Shown here in pieces: positions 56,288 through 63,868 of a stretch of 64,000 nucleotides of DNA. The DNA is from Brucella tritici (GTDB lineage Bacteria > Pseudomonadota > Alphaproteobacteria > Rhizobiales > Rhizobiaceae). The stretch's first letter is position 1. Each line of letters begins with the position of its first letter. A program made the position numbers and the translations under genes. The notes under the pieces are model-generated. The model searched no databases, had not been told where the DNA came from, and saw nothing but the letters and a program-made list of their open reading frames with translations. Location of the stretch: contig NZ_CADEAR010000007.1 of NCBI RefSeq assembly GCF_902825325.1, positions 62,001-126,000 of the forward strand, read 5' to 3'.

Positions 56288-58218
56288 GCCGGTTTTGCAG
56301 CGGTTATCTTGCGTGACCGCGCTCGAACCTTCTTTTTTGCCGTTTTCAAGGGTTTAGGCTCTCTTTCGGAGAGCCCTTCCACAACGGCCTCTATCATGGT
56401 GCAGGCGACGAAATCCGCCTGCATTTCTTCCCGCAGCGCCTCCCGGTCAACGGATCGTGCTTCGCCTGGATCATACCACAGCACCACACCGATGCGCAGA
56501 GAAGGTTGCAGCCGTCGCAGACGGCGAACGGCAAAACGGGCATGACGTGCCGCGCGACGATCCAGAAAGCAGATCATCAGCGTATCTTTACCGGAAAGAT
56601 CCAGAGTCCTGAGATTGGCAGGATTGAGCGCATCATGAGCGGCGGCTTCTGCTGAAGCGCCCTGCACGGCAAGCACCTGTGCCAGCATGATCGCCGCCGT
56701 GTCGTCGAGTCCCTTTCGTCCCCCGAATGTCAGAAGCGATCGGCCTTCGCCGGACGGAAGCTCCAGATCGGATGCGCTTCCATCGCCATCAGGATTTTCA
56801 ATCGCGATCTCTTCGTCATCACCCTCCTCTTCGCTCGCAATCTGCTCCAGATTGGCCACCAGCGTCTTTGCGCTTTCGGCGACAACCTGCAATTGCGGTT
56901 CAGTCAGAACCCCGCGAAGACGATCCTGCTCTGCCATCAAAAGGGCCGGGATCGCCACCGAACCGTAAAACTCGACCAGATATTTCCGTTCCAGCATTTC
57001 CTCGGCATTATCCGTGGCTTCGTCCGGGTCGCCTGCCAGAAGGCGCTGATAGAGGCGCTCCTTCGGGTCGAGCACCGGCTCGTTGCCAAACAGGATTTCC
57101 AGAAACTCGAATTGCGGCACGTGACGCCCCAGCACGACGAGGCAGACCGTCAGCGGTGTCGACAAAACGAGGCCAACCGGCCCCCATAGCCACGTCCAGA
57201 AGATGGCAGATACGATGATTGCAAGCGGTGAAAGGCCAGTACGCGAACCATAAAGCCACGGCTCGATCACATTGTTTATAAGAAGTTCGATGATGACGAA
57301 GAGCCCGATTGTCCACAGCAGCAGGTTCCAGCCGGGTGCAACGGCAAAGGCGAGGAACAACGGCAGGATCGCCGCTATGACCGGGCCGATATAGGGCACG
57401 AACCGCAGAACGATTGCCAGCATTCCCCAAAGGGCAGCGTTGGGAATACCCAGAATCCAGAGCCCGAAAGCGAGAGGCACGCCATAGGTGATATTCACCA
57501 CAAGCTGCGTCAGCAGATATTGACCGACCCGCTTTCCGGCATCCTGCAAGGCTTCCGTCGTTCGGTGAAGATCACCATAGCCGACAAGCCTTATGAAGCG
57601 ATCCCGCAACTCCTCCCGTTCCAGCAGCATGAAGATCACGACGACCACAACGAGGCCCGTCGTCGCCAGCGGGCCGATGAGCGGCTCGATGATGCTCCTG
57701 AGCGTTTCGACCGGATGACGGGGTGCGAATATCTGGACGAGAAGCGGTTTTTCCTCCGGTTGATCCGAAGGCAAGGCCTGGGTCTTCTGTTCCGGCCTGT
57801 TGATTTCAGTACCGATACGCTCGGCAAAGCGGTTGAGCCTGTCGAAGAAACTGTTGTCTGAGCTGGCTTCCTTGAGCGTCCTGATCTTCTCGATGATGTT
57901 GTACTGATAGGTCGAGATATTCTGCGCGACTTCCGAGACCTGAAAGGCAACCACGGCACTGAAAACGGCCACGATCAAGAAGCCACCGGCCACACTCGCA
58001 ATCACCGCGAAGAGCCGCGGAAGGCCGGCCCTGCGCAGAAAAGCGACGATCGGCGCAAGCGCGAATGTCAGAAGCACCGCTATGGCGAGCGGCAGAAAGA
58101 CGTCTTTTGCAAAATAGAGAATGGCAACGGCCACAGCCATTGCAGCCAGGGTTGGCAGGCGTGGCGGTGCCGACGTGATCGGACGCACCGCAGAATCCGG
58201 ATTGTCGATACTCTCCAT
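56284..58218 (-). CDS. AI-2E-family transporter with long cytoplasmic C-terminal extension
   Basis: 644 residues. The N-terminal ~360 are the AI-2E/PerM fold: helices at the start, a large loop with SDQPEEKPLL, then LVVVVVIFMLLEREELRDRF and PNAALWGMLAIVLRFVPYIGP. The remaining ~280 residues lie in the cytosol and include acidic (EEEGDDEEIAIENPDGDG) and basic (KTAKKKVRARSRK) stretches around a globular part (DTLMICFLDRRAARHARFAVRRL). Normal family members end near 350-380 residues. The substrate is unknown; the AI-2 link is by family name only. Confidence 0.88.
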   Translation of the reverse strand: MESIDNPDSAVRPITSAPPRLPTLAAMAVAVAILYFAKDVFLPLAIAVLLTFALAPIVAFLRRAGLPRLFAVIASVAGGFLIVAVFSAVVAFQVSEVAQNISTYQYNIIEKIRTLKEASSDNSFFDRLNRFAERIGTEINRPEQKTQALPSDQPEEKPLLVQIFAPRHPVETLRSIIEPLIGPLATTGLVVVVVIFMLLEREELRDRFIRLVGYGDLHRTTEALQDAGKRVGQYLLTQLVVNITYGVPLAFGLWILGIPNAALWGMLAIVLRFVPYIGPVIAAILPLFLAFAVAPGWNLLLWTIGLFVIIELLINNVIEPWLYGSRTGLSPLAIIVSAIFWTWLWGPVGLVLSTPLTVCLVVLGRHVPQFEFLEILFGNEPVLDPKERLYQRLLAGDPDEATDNAEEMLERKYLVEFYGSVAIPALLMAEQDRLRGVLTEPQLQVVAESAKTLVANLEQIASEEEGDDEEIAIENPDGDGSASDLELPSGEGRSLLTFGGRKGLDDTAAIMLAQVLAVQGASAEAAAHDALNPANLRTLDLSGKDTLMICFLDRRAARHARFAVRRLRRLQPSLRIGVVLWYDPGEARSVDREALREEMQADFVACTMIEAVVEGLSEREPKPLKTAKKKVRARSRKITAAKPA

Positions 58219-58430
58219 GAACCCCTCTTTTGCCGCGTTATTATTTTCGGCTTGTTAGCCGCAATAACTGAACAGGAGGCGTTCGGTTCCATTTGTCGAG
58301 AGAGCAGAGATCAAATTACATTAGTGAATACTAATAATAATATTGATTAAAATATACGCATAGCTTGATAAGTAAATATTAATATAATTAAAATACCGAC
58401 GAGATCGAGATTACCATAAGTACTGGAAAT
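58219..58430. other. AT-rich divergent promoter region
   Basis: 58310-58420 is notably AT-rich (runs of TAATA/ATTA). It must contain the promoters of the AI-2E-family gene and of the receptor-like gene at 58431. No repeat unit recognised. Confidence 0.4.
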
Positions 58431-59549
58431 ATGTGGGGACCTGCTTTGTCGTTCATGTCGCTGAAAACCTTTAACAATCATAGCCTATGCATAGCCCTGC
58501 TATCTCTACTTTTAGTAGCAGTTTCGTCAATCTCCTATGCTCAGCAAACAGCGAAGCCTGCGCAGGTCGGCGTCTATGTCAGCGAACCATTCGTCAACAA
58601 GCAAGGCGATTCTTATTCCGGGATGGCCATAGATATCTGGCAGGACATTGCCGCGCGCATGAACCTTGCTTCGCAATATGTCGAATATCCGAACTATACC
58701 GAACTGGTGAAAGCTGTCTCCGAGGGCAAAGTTGACGCTGCCGTCACAAATCTGACTATCACGGAAAGCCGCGCAGAAATCGTCGATTTCACGCATCCAT
58801 GGTTTGACGCAGGCTTGCGTATCATGGTCCACACCGAGGCGGGCAGCGGCTGGGACGACCTTATCAGCCGCCTCAATGATGCGGGACATCTGGCAACCTA
58901 TGCCTGGATACTCGGTATTCTCGTTGCGGCCACGATATTACTCACGATCTTCGACAGGCGTTTCGATGAAGGCTTTCCGAAGCGCTGGCGCGAGGGGCTG
59001 GCGGAGAGCTTTTATCATGTGGTTTCCGTTGCAACATCCGGAAAGACCTCGCGTAAGAACCTGTTCGGCTGGGTGGGGCGCATCTGGCAGACATTCTGGA
59101 TGGTGTTCGGCATAGCGATCATCGCCTACATGACCTCATCGATCACGAGCGTCATGACGGTCGCTCATATCGACAACAATATTTCCAGCCTTTCTGATCT
59201 ACAGGGGAAATCCGTTGGCGTGCGGGCGGGCAGCGTTGCAGAACAATTCCTGAAGTCACGTTCCATCGCGACCGTTGCTTTCGATCACATGCCGGAAGCA
59301 ACAAACGCGCTCGTCAACGACGAAATTGCAGCCATCGTCGGCGACGGTCCTGTGCTGGAATATTACGCCCACCAGCACGCCGACCAGCCTCTCGATCTCG
59401 TCGGCAATGTCTTCAGTCCCGACAAATATGGCTTTGCTTTTCCGCGCCATAGCGAGCTTGTCAAACCCGCCACGGTGGCGATCATCAGCGCCCACGAGAA
59501 TGAAGAGGTTGCCAAGCTGAAAGCCAAATATTTTGGCCCTGAGAATTAA
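58431..59549 (+). CDS. Bacterial ionotropic glutamate receptor-like protein (ligand-binding domain split by an ion-channel pore)
   Basis: 372 residues from ATG 58431 (364 from ATG 58455, which has no SD). A signal peptide ends near SYAQQ. Ligand-binding lobe 1 follows (VGVYVSEPFVNKQGDSYSGMAIDIW and VTNLTITESRAEIVDFTHPWF). A membrane helix ILGILVAATILLTIFDRRFD, a re-entrant segment AESFYHVVSVATSGKTSRKN and a helix WMVFGIAIIAYMTSSITSVMTV come next. Then lobe 2 (LQGKSVGVRAGSVAEQFL and AIVGDGPVLEYYAHQ). This S1-TM-P-TM-S2 order is that of GluR0. The pore lacks a TVGYG filter, so ion selectivity is unknown. It has a terminator shared with the RcnB gene. Confidence 0.85.
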   Translation: MWGPALSFMSLKTFNNHSLCIALLSLLLVAVSSISYAQQTAKPAQVGVYVSEPFVNKQGDSYSGMAIDIWQDIAARMNLASQYVEYPNYTELVKAVSEGKVDAAVTNLTITESRAEIVDFTHPWFDAGLRIMVHTEAGSGWDDLISRLNDAGHLATYAWILGILVAATILLTIFDRRFDEGFPKRWREGLAESFYHVVSVATSGKTSRKNLFGWVGRIWQTFWMVFGIAIIAYMTSSITSVMTVAHIDNNISSLSDLQGKSVGVRAGSVAEQFLKSRSIATVAFDHMPEATNALVNDEIAAIVGDGPVLEYYAHQHADQPLDLVGNVFSPDKYGFAFPRHSELVKPATVAIISAHENEEVAKLKAKYFGPEN

Positions 59550-59560
59550 TGGCAGATGCA

Positions 59561-59590
59561 AAAAAGGCGGCCATTGGCCGCCTTTTTATT
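59561..59590. terminator. Bidirectional terminator
   Basis: AAAAAGGCGGCC-ATT-GGCCGCCTTTTT between the receptor-like gene and the convergent RcnB-family gene; T runs on both strands. Confidence 0.92.
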
Positions 59591-59605
59591 GTTCCTGCGA
59601 ATGAA

Positions 59606-59944
59606 TTACCGGCCCGCTACGATGGACGAAATAATGCCGGTTGCGATGCCGATCAACATATAATCATTGTTGACCTTGACCCAGTGGTAGCCACGCGGCG
59701 GCTGGCGCAGCTTGTAGCTCGAATAGTTGTTCACGACATGACCGCGATAGTTTGGCGGCAGACGGTTGCCCTTCTTCCAGCTCTGGTGGCGGCGGTTGTC
59801 ATACTTGCGCGCATCATATTTCGGACCACCCTTGTGCATCTGGCTGTGCGAAGGCTGGCTGTGATGCGACGGATAAGGCTGTGCCATTGCGGCAGGGGCT
59901 GCGAGAAAGGAAAAGGCAGCAAGAGCAATAACGATCTTCTTCAT
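59606..59944 (-). CDS. RcnB-family periplasmic protein
   Basis: 112 residues. The signal peptide ends AAMAQP. A His/Lys/Tyr-rich segment (YPSHHSQPSHSQMHKGG) leads to the RcnB core NRLPPNYRGHVVNNYSSYKLRQPPRGYHWVKVNNDY, ending in a hydrophobic IGIATGIISSIV. RcnB in E. coli tunes Ni/Co efflux; in this branch metal binding is only suggested by the histidines. Confidence 0.88.
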   Translation of the reverse strand: MKKIVIALAAFSFLAAPAAMAQPYPSHHSQPSHSQMHKGGPKYDARKYDNRRHQSWKKGNRLPPNYRGHVVNNYSSYKLRQPPRGYHWVKVNNDYMLIGIATGIISSIVAGR

Positions 59945-60149
59945 GTCGGCATCCTTTGTTGTATTCGATGTGGGGACAATGCGCCTGCTAATGTGAATGC
60001 CAAGTGAACGCTCCCATTAAATAAATTTAATGATTTCATCGGTCTAGCGCAAAGGCATCATCCTGCATTTCCCATCCGTTCAAAATGCGCTAGGTAGAAG
60101 CCAAATTCGTACGTACCTCTCAACGAGGTAAGTGTCAGAGGACTGCATC

Positions 60150-60242
60150 ATGATGAACTGGGTTTTCATTCTGCAAGGCGTTATCGCGTTTGGGCTAGCT
60201 GGATTGGCCATTGCAGTCATCCTGCGTCATCGCCGCCACTGA
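60150..60242 (+). CDS. 30-residue single-span membrane protein
   Basis: ATG ATG ... TGA encodes MMNWVFILQGVIAFGLAG, more hydrophobic residues and a basic end (ILRHRRH), a typical type II mini-membrane protein. AGAGGA about 8 bases before the first ATG is a good SD. No family recognised. Frame and composition favour real coding. Confidence 0.5.
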   Translation: MMNWVFILQGVIAFGLAGLAIAVILRHRRH

Positions 60243-60253
60243 GGCGCCCCGGA

Positions 60254-60274
60254 CTGGGCCTGGGCCTGGGCCTG
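60254..60274 (+). repeat. Three tandem CTGGGC units
   Basis: CTGGGC occurs three times head to tail, followed by CTG, in the gap before the glycine-zipper lipoprotein gene: a short slippage-prone tract. Confidence 0.7.
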
Positions 60275-60367
60275 CGATATTTTTCGCACCGGCCTGCCGG
60301 TTCAAAGCAACCGAACACGAAATCAATCGTTTAAACTTAGTCTGATTTTTCTCAGGAGGAGACAGGG

Positions 60368-60616
60368 ATGCGGAAAGTGGCGCTTGGGTTGGTTGCCTTA
60401 CTCGCAATTACGGGCTGCACAACCACGGAAAAGGACATTTCCATCGGCACCGGCGCAGGTGCCATCATTGGCGGCATTGCTGGCGGTGGACGTGGTGCGC
60501 TGATCGGTGCCGGTGCGGGCGCATTGGGCGGCCTGCTGGTGCGCGAATTGCGCAACGGCAATTGCCAGTATCGCGACCGTCATGGCCGCATATATGTGGC
60601 TCGCTGCAGACGATAG
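60368..60616 (+). CDS. Glycine-zipper lipoprotein
   Basis: 82 residues. The signal ends with lipobox AITGC. A glycine zipper follows (GAGAIIGGIAGGGRGALIGAGAGALGG), the membrane-associating helix of small outer-membrane lipoproteins, and then a short basic Cys-containing tail (RDRHGRIYVARC). GGAGGAGACAGG precedes the ATG. Confidence 0.85.
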   Translation: MRKVALGLVALLAITGCTTTEKDISIGTGAGAIIGGIAGGGRGALIGAGAGALGGLLVRELRNGNCQYRDRHGRIYVARCRR

Positions 60617-60640
60617 TCGCGGACATATTCAACGATCATC

Positions 60641-60670
60641 AAAAGCGCCGGTTTTCCGGCGCTTTTTGTT
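60641..60670 (+). terminator. Terminator after the glycine-zipper gene
   Basis: AAAAGCGCCGG-TTTT-CCGGCGCTTTT then TGTTTTC, 25 bases after the stop. Confidence 0.9.
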
Positions 60671-60773
60671 TTCGACAACTTTGGACTGCCTGACTTGCCG
60701 AGCGGACCTGATTGGAACCTTCTCTCGCCGATGTCGTTTTACAAGCAATAAAGACAGTTCAGGGAGAACTCCG

Positions 60774-61286
60774 ATGAAGCTTGCTTTCAAAGCCGCCCTT
60801 GTTGCCTTGGGCGTATTTGCGGCGGGCGCGGCGCAGGCGGCGAACGCCATATCCACCACCAACCTCAATATTCGTACAGGTCCCGGCACACGCTATGCGA
60901 CGCTTGGCTCCATCCCCAGCGGAGCGCCTGTGAATGTGCGTGGCTGCACATCCGGCTACGGCTGGTGTCAGGTGAGCTACGGTCCGACCTATGGCTGGGC
61001 ATCTTCGCGCTATCTGGCATTTCGAGAGGGAACATCCAGCGGTTATTCCGATGATTTCGGTCGAACGGCTGCGCTAATCGGTATTCCGCTCATTGCTGGC
61101 GTCGCCATAGGCTCCGCACTCAATGACCGCGACGACTATTGGTATCGTGATCGCCGCTATTATCGCGACAGACATTGGGATCGTCGTGGATGGCACGACC
61201 GTCCCGGCTGGCATGGGCGCCCCGGCAATCACGGGCCGCGAGTCTATATGAGACACCGCGTTCCTGACGGACCGCACGGACAGTAA
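60774..61286 (+). CDS. Exported SH3b-domain protein with Arg/Tyr/Trp-rich tail
   Basis: 170 residues. The signal peptide ends near AQAAN. A bacterial SH3 domain (about 25-80) has TTNLNIRTGPGTRYATLGSIPSG and CTSGYGWCQVSYGPTYGWASSRYL. A hydrophobic segment (GIPLIAGVAIGSAL) leads to a tail rich in Tyr, Arg, Asp, His and Trp. It probably binds cell-wall material. GGGAG before ATG 60774 rejects the longer frame that overlaps the lipoprotein gene. Confidence 0.88.
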   Translation: MKLAFKAALVALGVFAAGAAQAANAISTTNLNIRTGPGTRYATLGSIPSGAPVNVRGCTSGYGWCQVSYGPTYGWASSRYLAFREGTSSGYSDDFGRTAALIGIPLIAGVAIGSALNDRDDYWYRDRRYYRDRHWDRRGWHDRPGWHGRPGNHGPRVYMRHRVPDGPHGQ

Positions 61287-61362
61287 TGGACATAGGAACG
61301 AAACTGGAAACGCCGCGAAGTGCTCGCGGCGTTCTGTCATCGCGGGAAGCTCCACACAGTCT

Positions 61363-61746
61363 CTATTCTGTCTTCAGATAAACTTCATGCCAGAGGGTGA
61401 TGCGGTCAGTTTCATCGAATTTCAAAAGCAGCATCGCTTCGAATTGATCCGTTGTTTCATCAAGACGCACGACTGTAGCAGTCATTGCCAGCACCGCCGA
61501 ACTTCCTTCCGCAACAACCTCCTGCACATCATAGTCGATAGCGTGGATCGTGCTGCGGAAACCATTCAGAAACGTCAGATAATTGGAATGATTGGCAGGA
61601 TGGACGCGTCCATTGGCCTTGACGACAAACTGGTCCGCGAATCTCTCCGCGATGATTGCCTCGGTAAGCGTTTCGCTTTGAACCAGATGCTTTCGGTTCC
61701 AATCCAGAAGGCCCAACGCCAATTGTGTTGTGGTTTGCTTGTGCAA
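61363..61746 (-). CDS. Nuclear transport factor 2 / SnoaL-like protein with TTG start
   Basis: 127 residues of the cone-shaped NTF2 fold (FADQFVVKANGRVHPANHSNYLTFLNGF, FEAMLLLKFDETDRITLWHEVYLK). No obvious catalytic set, so the function is unknown. The start is TTG 61746: GGAGG lies seven bases upstream on the minus strand and no ATG fits. Confidence 0.78.
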   Translation of the reverse strand: MHKQTTTQLALGLLDWNRKHLVQSETLTEAIIAERFADQFVVKANGRVHPANHSNYLTFLNGFRSTIHAIDYDVQEVVAEGSSAVLAMTATVVRLDETTDQFEAMLLLKFDETDRITLWHEVYLKTE

Positions 61747-61920
61747 GATGACCTCCGGAAATTAATTGACGGGTGGGCGGTGTGCCCCGCATGACATCAA
61801 ACAGGTGAACGCTAAAAACTCGCTCAATCGGGCACAAAGAAACTGAAGAGAACATGATACTCCCCTCACATCAAAAAAGGGGGAGCTATTTCAATATGTT
61901 GGGTGGGTGGAAAAATAAGG

Positions 61921-61997
61921 TGGCGATCCCGACAGGATTCGAACCTGTGACATTCAGCTTAGAAGGCTGACGCTCTATCCAACTGAGCTACGGGACC
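61921..61997 (-). tRNA. tRNA-Arg(TCT)
   Basis: 77 bases including CCA. The acceptor GGTCCCG pairs with CGGGATC (one G-U), the D arm is GCTCAGTTGGATAGAGC, the anticodon loop is CTTCTAA with anticodon TCT, and the T arm is ACAGGTTCGAATCCTGT. Confidence 0.95.
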
Positions 61998-62120
61998 TCG
62001 CCTTTCGAAAAAGATCGAAGATATTTCAATGAACGCAGGGCTTTGCCAGCAAAGCCCTGCCGAATTATCGCATCGTCCGGCCTGAAACAAGTGTCAGGCC
62101 AGACAGGCAATCAATGCGTC

Positions 62121-62426
62121 TCAATGCGTCCAGGGCATTGTCCGGTCGAAGCGGAAATTATCCGAATAGGAAACCTTGCGGCGCTTCGGCTCATTCGGCT
62201 CGATAATGCGATAGGCGATGCCGTTGCGCTTTGCGTAATCGACTGCTTCTTCCTGCGTGGCGAAGAACAGACGAATCTGGCTCTTCATATCGCCGGAAGA
62301 AGTATAGCCCATCAAAGGCTCGACCATACGCGGGCTTTCCGGCTCATATTCCAGAAGCCACTGATCTGTCTTGGCCTGACCGGACTGCATGGCAGTCTTA
62401 GCTGGACGGTAAATACGTGCAACCAT
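62121..62426 (-). CDS. NADH dehydrogenase accessory subunit, NDUFS4-like (ETC complex I)
   Basis: 101 residues of the PF04800 family: ARIYRPAKTAMQSGQAKTDQWLLEYE, MGYTSSGDMKSQIRLFFATQEEAVDYAKRNGIAY and the ending KRRKVSYSDNFRFDRTMPWTH, the same core as mitochondrial NDUFS4 (18-kDa subunit). Alphaproteobacterial complex I carries this supernumerary subunit. It lies between two tRNA genes. Confidence 0.95.
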   Translation of the reverse strand: MVARIYRPAKTAMQSGQAKTDQWLLEYEPESPRMVEPLMGYTSSGDMKSQIRLFFATQEEAVDYAKRNGIAYRIIEPNEPKRRKVSYSDNFRFDRTMPWTH

Positions 62427-62581
62427 TTGAAGAACCCTGAACTACTCTCTTGCCCCGCTGGGGAGCTGAAAATCCACCAAGCCAATAGTTTACACGGGAA
62501 TGCATGTCAACGCGATAAAGGCGCACGCCACAGCCTGTGCCGGGACGTTCATATATCGACCAAATCAAATCTTGGGGAAGT

Positions 62582-62658
62582 TGGTCGGAGCGGCAGGATT
62601 CGAACCTGCGACCCCCTGATCCCAAATCAGGTGCGCTACCAGACTGCGCTACGCTCCG
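62582..62658 (-). tRNA. tRNA-Pro(TGG)
   Basis: 77 bases including CCA. CGGAGCG pairs with CGCTCCG, and the anticodon loop is TTTGGGA with TGG. The T arm is GCAGGTTCGAATCCTGC. The 3' end is nearly the same as the fragment at 8182-8227, but the anticodon differs, so this is not the parent of that fragment. Confidence 0.96.
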
Positions 62659-62784
62659 TGGCCCTCTCGGACGTTGAGTTCCCTAGAGAATTCGCATTCC
62701 TAAGGCAAGAGCTATTTTCAATCTTCAATAAAAAAATAAGCCGAACCGCTCATTGCAGGAGATGTTGTGCCCTCGAACCTGACG

Positions 62785-62952
62785 CTAGTGGATTGAATTT
62801 GACGTTTGATACCCTTCCGATATCAATCCCGTTTCAAACGTCAAATTTGAAAAATCCTCTAGATTCATAAAGTTACTAGTGGTCTTTTTGATTCCAACAT
62901 TTGCTCAGCGCTCATATCCGAGGGATGCAAATGTCGAAAGCAGAACCACTAG
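62785..62952. repeat. Compound palindromic element (Bru-RS-like MITE), copy 2
   Basis: 168 bases with the same CTAGTGG...CCACTAG borders and the same two nested palindromes as 29606-29772, differing at scattered positions. It lies between tRNA-Pro and the PepSY-like gene. Confidence 0.85.
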
Positions 62953-63114
62953 CACAAAGGCTATGCTCAGCTTCGCATCGTCGGTCCGAATCTTTCGGAG
63001 CGCAATCACAGGATGTTCAGCGTGTTAGGAGAGTTGACCACTCCACGAGGAACCAGCGGAGATTTAGGCCGTTCATTTCAGCGGCGGGCGCAAAACCAAC
63101 GATGGATAGGTGCC

Positions 63115-63429
63115 ATGTACAAATTTTCGGCAATCGCAGCGGTGATTATGGTGGCTGCTTTTTCAACCGCCTCCGCACAGGCACAGAGTATCGAAATAGG
63201 TCCCAATGGTATCCAGGTTAATCCTGATGGCGACCGGCGCCCCATGCATGAGGGTGGGGAAATCAGCGAACGAAGAGCAGCGCGAATCGCACGCAGTGAG
63301 GGAATGGACGAAGTCGAAAGCGTTTCACGGCGCCGTAACGTCTACGTTGTTCGGGGGATAGACCGTCGCGATAATGATATGCGCGTGGTGATTGATCGTC
63401 GTACTGGCGAAGTGCTTGAGGTACGCTGA
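63115..63429 (+). CDS. Small exported PepSY-like protein
   Basis: 104 residues. The signal peptide ends near ASAQAQS. The mature part reads ISERRAARIARSEGMDEVESVSRRRNVYVVRGIDRRDNDMRVVIDRRTGEVLEVR (shown in pieces here: SERRAARIARSEGM; VYVVRGID; VVIDRRTGEVLEV), the strand-helix-strand of PepSY domains. Many rhizobia carry such proteins; function unknown. The longer frame upstream runs out of the repeat element and is not used. Confidence 0.8.
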   Translation: MYKFSAIAAVIMVAAFSTASAQAQSIEIGPNGIQVNPDGDRRPMHEGGEISERRAARIARSEGMDEVESVSRRRNVYVVRGIDRRDNDMRVVIDRRTGEVLEVR

Positions 63430-63868
63430 CAGCCCCCGAACGATGTATTCAGCAGCCGCGCCCGCAGGCGCGGTTTTCCTCTTGGGGATTTGCAAAAGAT
63501 GATGACCAAGCGCGATCTGCACGAAGGCTTGGTGATTTCGCGCCATTTTTGTGCGCGAATCTTACCAGTTTCCCATTGCATGACGTAACGAGCAGTTGAT
63601 GGATACCCTGCCTGGGTACAACTTGAAGCAGCACGGACCAGACTACATGCAAGCGCTTGAAGCGCTTTCCCGTCCGAAAGTAGCAGAATCAGCGAATTGA
63701 CAGCTCTGGTAAAGTAAGCTTACCAATTATCTGTCTACATAAATTAGCACTTCGTAATTCAACTGCCATTCGGGAGAGGATGGTCGTTCATTGCATAACC
63801 GTCGAAAAAATTGCGACGGCGCATTCATTATCAAGGAGAGGAACTGCACATCCAGGAAGGGAGGACCT
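63430..63868. other. Intergenic region before lldP
   Basis: No reliable gene. Minus-strand frames at 63342-63581 and 63449-63652 could be remnants of a coding sequence but do not resemble anything I know. GTAAGCTTAC at about 63714-63723, in the AT-rich zone before the permease gene, is a 10-bp palindrome that might be an operator. Confidence 0.35.

Noticed and set aside
63342-63652. Minus-strand frames near the right end that might be a decayed gene
   Set aside because: Fragments in two phases could be joined by frameshifts, but no known protein emerges, so there is not enough to call a pseudogene.
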